A DNA stretch of 22,412 nt from Stemphylium vesicarium (Eukaryota > Ascomycota > Dothideomycetes > Pleosporales > Pleosporaceae). The stretch is from NCBI GenBank assembly GCA_004380135.1, contig QXCR01000288.1:1-22412 (forward strand). The letters are read 5' to 3'. A program made the position numbers and the translations under genes. This document shows positions 19,222 through 22,412 of this stretch, in pieces; the stretch's first letter is position 1; each line of letters begins with the position of its first letter. Under the pieces are notes generated by a model. That model saw only the letters and a list, made by a program, of their open reading frames with translations, had not been told where the DNA came from and searched no databases.

Positions 19222-19917
19222 TTATCGCATACGTTGACTCCAGCCCTCTGATATCTCTCCTTTGTTAGCATCCGGCTTTCGCGCCATCACCCAAACAAAC
19301 TCAGACTCGTAATCTGGCTCATGTTCTTCCAGCTTGCCATCACCTGCCTTCACCTTCTCAACCTCTAACAATTCAAAGCCTATATCTTCCAAAATTTCGC
19401 GATTCTCTTGCATTCCATAGCTGCTCCAAAACATCCCATAACCCATCATCTCGCCATGTATTTCTTCTTCGTCAATGCCCGCAAGATTGAAAACGAAGAG
19501 ACCTCCAGGCTTGATCCATCTGTAGATCTTGGCGAGCAAATCCTTAAGTTGGGAGCGAGGGAGGTGGAACAGGGTGTAGGAGCTGAGCGCGCCGTGGAAG
19601 CTCTCAGCTTCGAACGTAAGTGTGGCCATGTTACCAGCGACGAACTTTACATGCGGGCAACGAGCTTTAGCCATTTCAATCTGCTTGGCAGAGATGTCGT
19701 TTGCTGTGACGTGGGCTCCACGATCGACCAGCATATTCAATACCGGCACGTCAGGGCCGCAGCCAAGCTCTAGAACGGATGGTGAGGGCGGTAATCTGTC
19801 CAGGAGTTTCTTTGTGTATCTTTGGCGTGGTGACATGTCGCTTTCAACCCATTCCAGATACCATTGCGCAATGTGATCATAGGCGTGTTCGACAATGTCT
19901 TCGGGTGCTTCAGACAT
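19222..19917 (-). CDS. Class I SAM-dependent methyltransferase
   Basis: An intronless 231-residue protein. Motif I is VLELGCGPD (about 48-56) with the acidic residue of motif II at D74 (VTANDIS), then FVAGNMATL (motif III-like region), a post-motif segment SSYTLFHLPR, and WIKPGGLFVFNLAG. It belongs to the Methyltransf_11/25 type; the substrate cannot be told (small molecule likely). It could O-methylate or otherwise process a phenolic, but it lies outside the bracketing repeat, lacks introns unlike most neighbours, and similar genes are widespread in fungi. The start at 19917 gives a complete fold. Intact. Confidence 0.85.
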   Translation of the reverse strand: MSEAPEDIVEHAYDHIAQWYLEWVESDMSPRQRYTKKLLDRLPPSPSVLELGCGPDVPVLNMLVDRGAHVTANDISAKQIEMAKARCPHVKFVAGNMATLTFEAESFHGALSSYTLFHLPRSQLKDLLAKIYRWIKPGGLFVFNLAGIDEEEIHGEMMGYGMFWSSYGMQENREILEDIGFELLEVEKVKAGDGKLEEHEPDYESEFVWVMARKPDANKGEISEGWSQRMR

Positions 19918-20715
19918 GTCGCTGATTTTTACAAGCAGTTAATTAGGATAGTGGGTGGAAGTGTGCGCAATCTTAATGTTGAATGATGTTGTGAGTGAAG
20001 TGAATAAAGCGAAGTCTCATATGTTAACAAAGACCTTCGGTACCCTTATCTCTCAAGCCTTACTAGTCTGTTCGACAGCCCCCTGGCAGCTCAAAGAAGA
20101 GGTATGCCGAGAAGGAATGGGGTACCCACTCGCCACGATCCTTCAGCTTACGGTCAGCCTATGCCGCCTTGCATTCCTCCCTTTCAAGCTTACCATCAAG
20201 ACAAAGGCTATAAACTTGCTCACGCTGTACAACAAGTCAAGCATATGTTATCATCTCGATTCCTACATTTACACCAGGTCCAGGTCCTGTAATAATCTGC
20301 ACGTCCAGTCCGGTCTTTGTGCAGGCTCCATAACCGCCATACCCTTCTCTTCGCTCACCCGACCCTTTACCTATCGCTTAAGGACAAGCATACCTTGAAG
20401 AGGCGGGGTCGACCGGGTACATTGGCATGTACATAAGCATTGACTATCAACTTGGCAGCCAATCCCCAAGATAGGATAATTTCATTCCTGAAACAGTCAG
20501 AGCCGACCTTGAGTGGACCTGAGTTAGACGCAGCTTTGCGGCACAGTCGTTTTCTCTGCTTGCCGCCCACAAACCCCGCACCAGGCAGCCACGCAAGAGT
20601 ATCCACGAGCGCAATCTCAAGACATCTATACATGCAGAGATGTCAACAATCCGTTCAGTCAGTTTGCAACCCCTGGCTTGAATTGAAATGCAGAAAGCAG
20701 GCCGAAAATGCTAAG
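19918..20715. other. About 800 bp between methyltransferase and hAT relic; no gene recognised
   Basis: Normal composition, no RIP signature. Open frames (19955-20398 plus, 20367-20633 minus, 20440-20718 plus) overlap one another and carry no recognisable motif. The 5' part must include the methyltransferase promoter. The normal composition ends abruptly at about 20711-20720, the probable boundary of the transposon. Confidence 0.4.
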
Positions 20716-22412
20716 TAAACTAATTAAATTAGCTACTAGCTAAGCTTAAACTAAACTAATTAGGAAACTTATTAAAACTAATTACTTTTTTATATATAAA
20801 TTAGGCCTTATTATCGTACTAATTCCCTAAGTTATATATAATATTAATTACCTTATTACTAAGTAGAGACTCTATAGTCTCTCCTTTAATATTAAAACTA
20901 GCCCGTAATTAAGCGCGTACTAACTAAATTGCTACTAGCAATTAGGATAAGATCTTCCTCCTTTTTAGCTGCAAAAGATCGCCAAGCTCACTAAACATGC
21001 GCTCATAGTCGCAGCTGGAGGCAGGTATAGATAGTGCGTCGAGCGCGAGGCGCGTAAGGTTCGGGTAGTCGCGGCGGCGTAAGAGCCAATACGTGATTAG
21101 ATTGTCGATAGAGGGGACCTAGGGCTTAAGTTTCTAGCGCGTATACTTATCTAAATTATTAGAAACTCTAACGCCTTATTAAGGCTCTATTATAGACGCG
21201 ATAGCGTCATTAAGGTCGTTATTTGCACGCGCCCGCGGTGCTGCTGGAGCTGGCGGCGGCGCTGGGTTGTCCTTATACGTGTCCCAAAGTGTCTGAAACG
21301 CCGCTTGCGCTGCTGCCAACCACTCTAGTTTTTCTCTCCACGCGTCGTCGCAGTAGTGTTTGTACGCTGGATGGAGAGAGGTGGCAGCATAGTAGGCGGA
21401 AGAGTCATTAAGCTTAACGAAGTACTCGTTCGCTTTTGCCTAGGTAGCTTAGAGGTTAATAGTAATATAGTCCTCTAGCGCACTAGGTTTATTATAATTA
21501 ACGCCGCTATAGGGCTCTACGCGCTCTTTATAGCTAAATAAAATAGTCTTAAAGATAGGTATTACCTTAGTAAGTAAGCTAAATTACTTATAAGTACCGC
21601 GACCTTTAAGGCGCTTTATTACTAATTTTAGCGGTTATAGTATTATAAGATACTTATTAATAGTCTACTAGTTAGCCGCAGTAATGCCGCCTGAGCGCAT
21701 CTAACGCTGCGCGTGAGGCTCTTTATTGCCGCTCGCAGCGGCGTAGGCGTCCGCATTAGCGGTGTTGGTAACGTGGAGTTGATAGTAAGCGTTGACTACA
21801 GACTGTAGCGTGACTGCGCGCTTAAAGCAGCTAAAATATAAGTTCTAGCGCGTAATAATAGGCTTAATAACCTTAAGAATCTTGCGATCTTTTGCGGACA
21901 ATTCAGCGTTTGCGCGGTATTAGAAATTAATAAAAAGCTTATACTACTATAGCATTTTAATGTAGTTAATAACGTTAAGTAGCACGCTAAGGGGACTATC
22001 TTTACGCTATTCTCTCATAAACCTTACCTTATTACTAAGCTTCTTAAGCGTATTACTATACGCCTACTAATAGTTACTCTAAAGTAGCGTTTACCTAATA
22101 AGATTAAGTATATAGTGTTAGAATGTAAGCTTAATTAAGCTTAAGTAAGCCTTAGTAAGCTTAAGTAAGCACTAGTACTCTTTTAGCTAGAATAGCACTA
22201 CTGTAGCTATTACGTTCTTGTATACGTAATCTATGACGTAGAAATTACGTATATCTAGGTTATCTATTAGTAAGATAGAATATTCTAGATAACCTAGCAT
22301 TTGTATATAATAACGAGTAGACAGCGACAATACCTCGGTGTCTAACTCCCCCCTTTATATCTAATAGATATACTTTTAACTCTAGTTCCTATCTTCCGCT
22401 ATTACTAATACT
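20716..22412 (-). mobile_element. RIP-decayed hAT-family DNA transposon (right end beyond window)
   Basis: Base composition switches near 20716 to TA-rich DNA poor in CA/TG. The minus strand carries hAT transposase sequence, with the 3' end facing the gene island. Terminal inverted repeats and the 8-bp target duplication could not be defined, because the other end is outside the window. At about 22134-22170 there is a run of near-repeats of TTAAGTAAGC/CTTAGTAAGC. Confidence 0.8.
20805..22000 (-). pseudogene. hAT transposase, inactivated by RIP stops
   Basis: One minus-strand frame can be read with RIP-type stops and no indel from about 21930 to 20805. Recognisable stretches are AELSAKDRKILK and NLYFSCFKRAVTLQSVVNAY (about 21925-21790), MRSGGITAAN (about 21700-21670), LNDSSAYYAATSLHPAYKHY (about 21415-21355), and the C-terminal dimerisation domain with SIDNLITYWLLRRRDYPNLT and CDYERMFSELGDLLQ (about 21115-20970). 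Stops are TAA or TAG at positions where Gln or Trp is expected (for example before AKANEYF and VPSIDN), consistent with CAA/CAG/TGG mutated by RIP. The N-terminal part beyond about 22000 is too degraded to follow. No active transposase is possible. Confidence 0.85.

Noticed and set aside
22130..22175. Short repeated AAGTAAGC-like units as a CRISPR-like or satellite array
   Set aside because: Units are short, irregular, without spacers, and lie in RIP-mutated DNA where low complexity is expected.
1..22412. tRNA, rRNA or secondary-metabolite core genes (PKS, NRPS, terpene synthase)
   Set aside because: Nothing with cloverleaf, rRNA-like or synthase motifs was seen on either strand; the cluster is catabolic rather than biosynthetic.

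Overview
This window looks like nuclear DNA from a filamentous ascomycete (Pezizomycotina; a dothideomycete is my guess, with no marker gene to prove it). The seven genes that contain introns hold 26 introns of 43-76 bp, most with GT..AG ends and CTAAC/CTGAC-type branch sites. There is a fungal Zn2Cys6 regulator. Both flanks show repeat-induced point mutation (RIP): long tracts with almost no CA or TG, abundant TA, and retained CG.

Layout: positions 1-3720 are the RIP-decayed remains of one long minus-strand gene, a RecQ-family helicase of the type often found near fungal telomeres. Positions 3721-20715 are a normal-composition gene island. Positions 20716-22412 are a RIP-decayed hAT transposon lying with its transposase 3' end toward the island.

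The island holds a catabolic gene cluster for phenolic compounds, probably plant stilbenes. In order: a stilbene/carotenoid-type alkene dioxygenase (SDO, 4126-5788, minus); an aldehyde dehydrogenase that has become a pseudogene (6358-7949, minus); a fumarylacetoacetate hydrolase (FAH) family enzyme (8217-9160, plus); gentisate 1,2-dioxygenase (9432-10553, minus); a Zn2Cys6 transcription factor (11009-13634, plus); an FAD aromatic hydroxylase (13755-15263, minus); a DUF3237 protein (15893-16372, minus); and an MFS transporter (17009-18763, plus). A SAM methyltransferase (19222-19917, minus) sits at the right edge and may not belong.

Proposed logic: the transporter moves substrate or product. 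The SDO splits the central double bond of a hydroxystilbene into two benzaldehydes. The aldehyde dehydrogenase would oxidise these to benzoates. The FAD hydroxylase makes gentisate, gentisate dioxygenase opens the ring, and the FAH enzyme releases pyruvate plus a C4 acid. Clusters built round stilbene dioxygenases with gentisate-route genes are known in fungi, so the type is not new. The unusual points are the broken aldehyde dehydrogenase, three introns that need GC-AG splicing, a diverged direct repeat bracketing the eight cluster genes, and the RIP-rich setting.

All exon models were built by hand from frame, splice sites and conserved protein motifs. Every intact model closes in frame, but none was checked against transcripts or databases.
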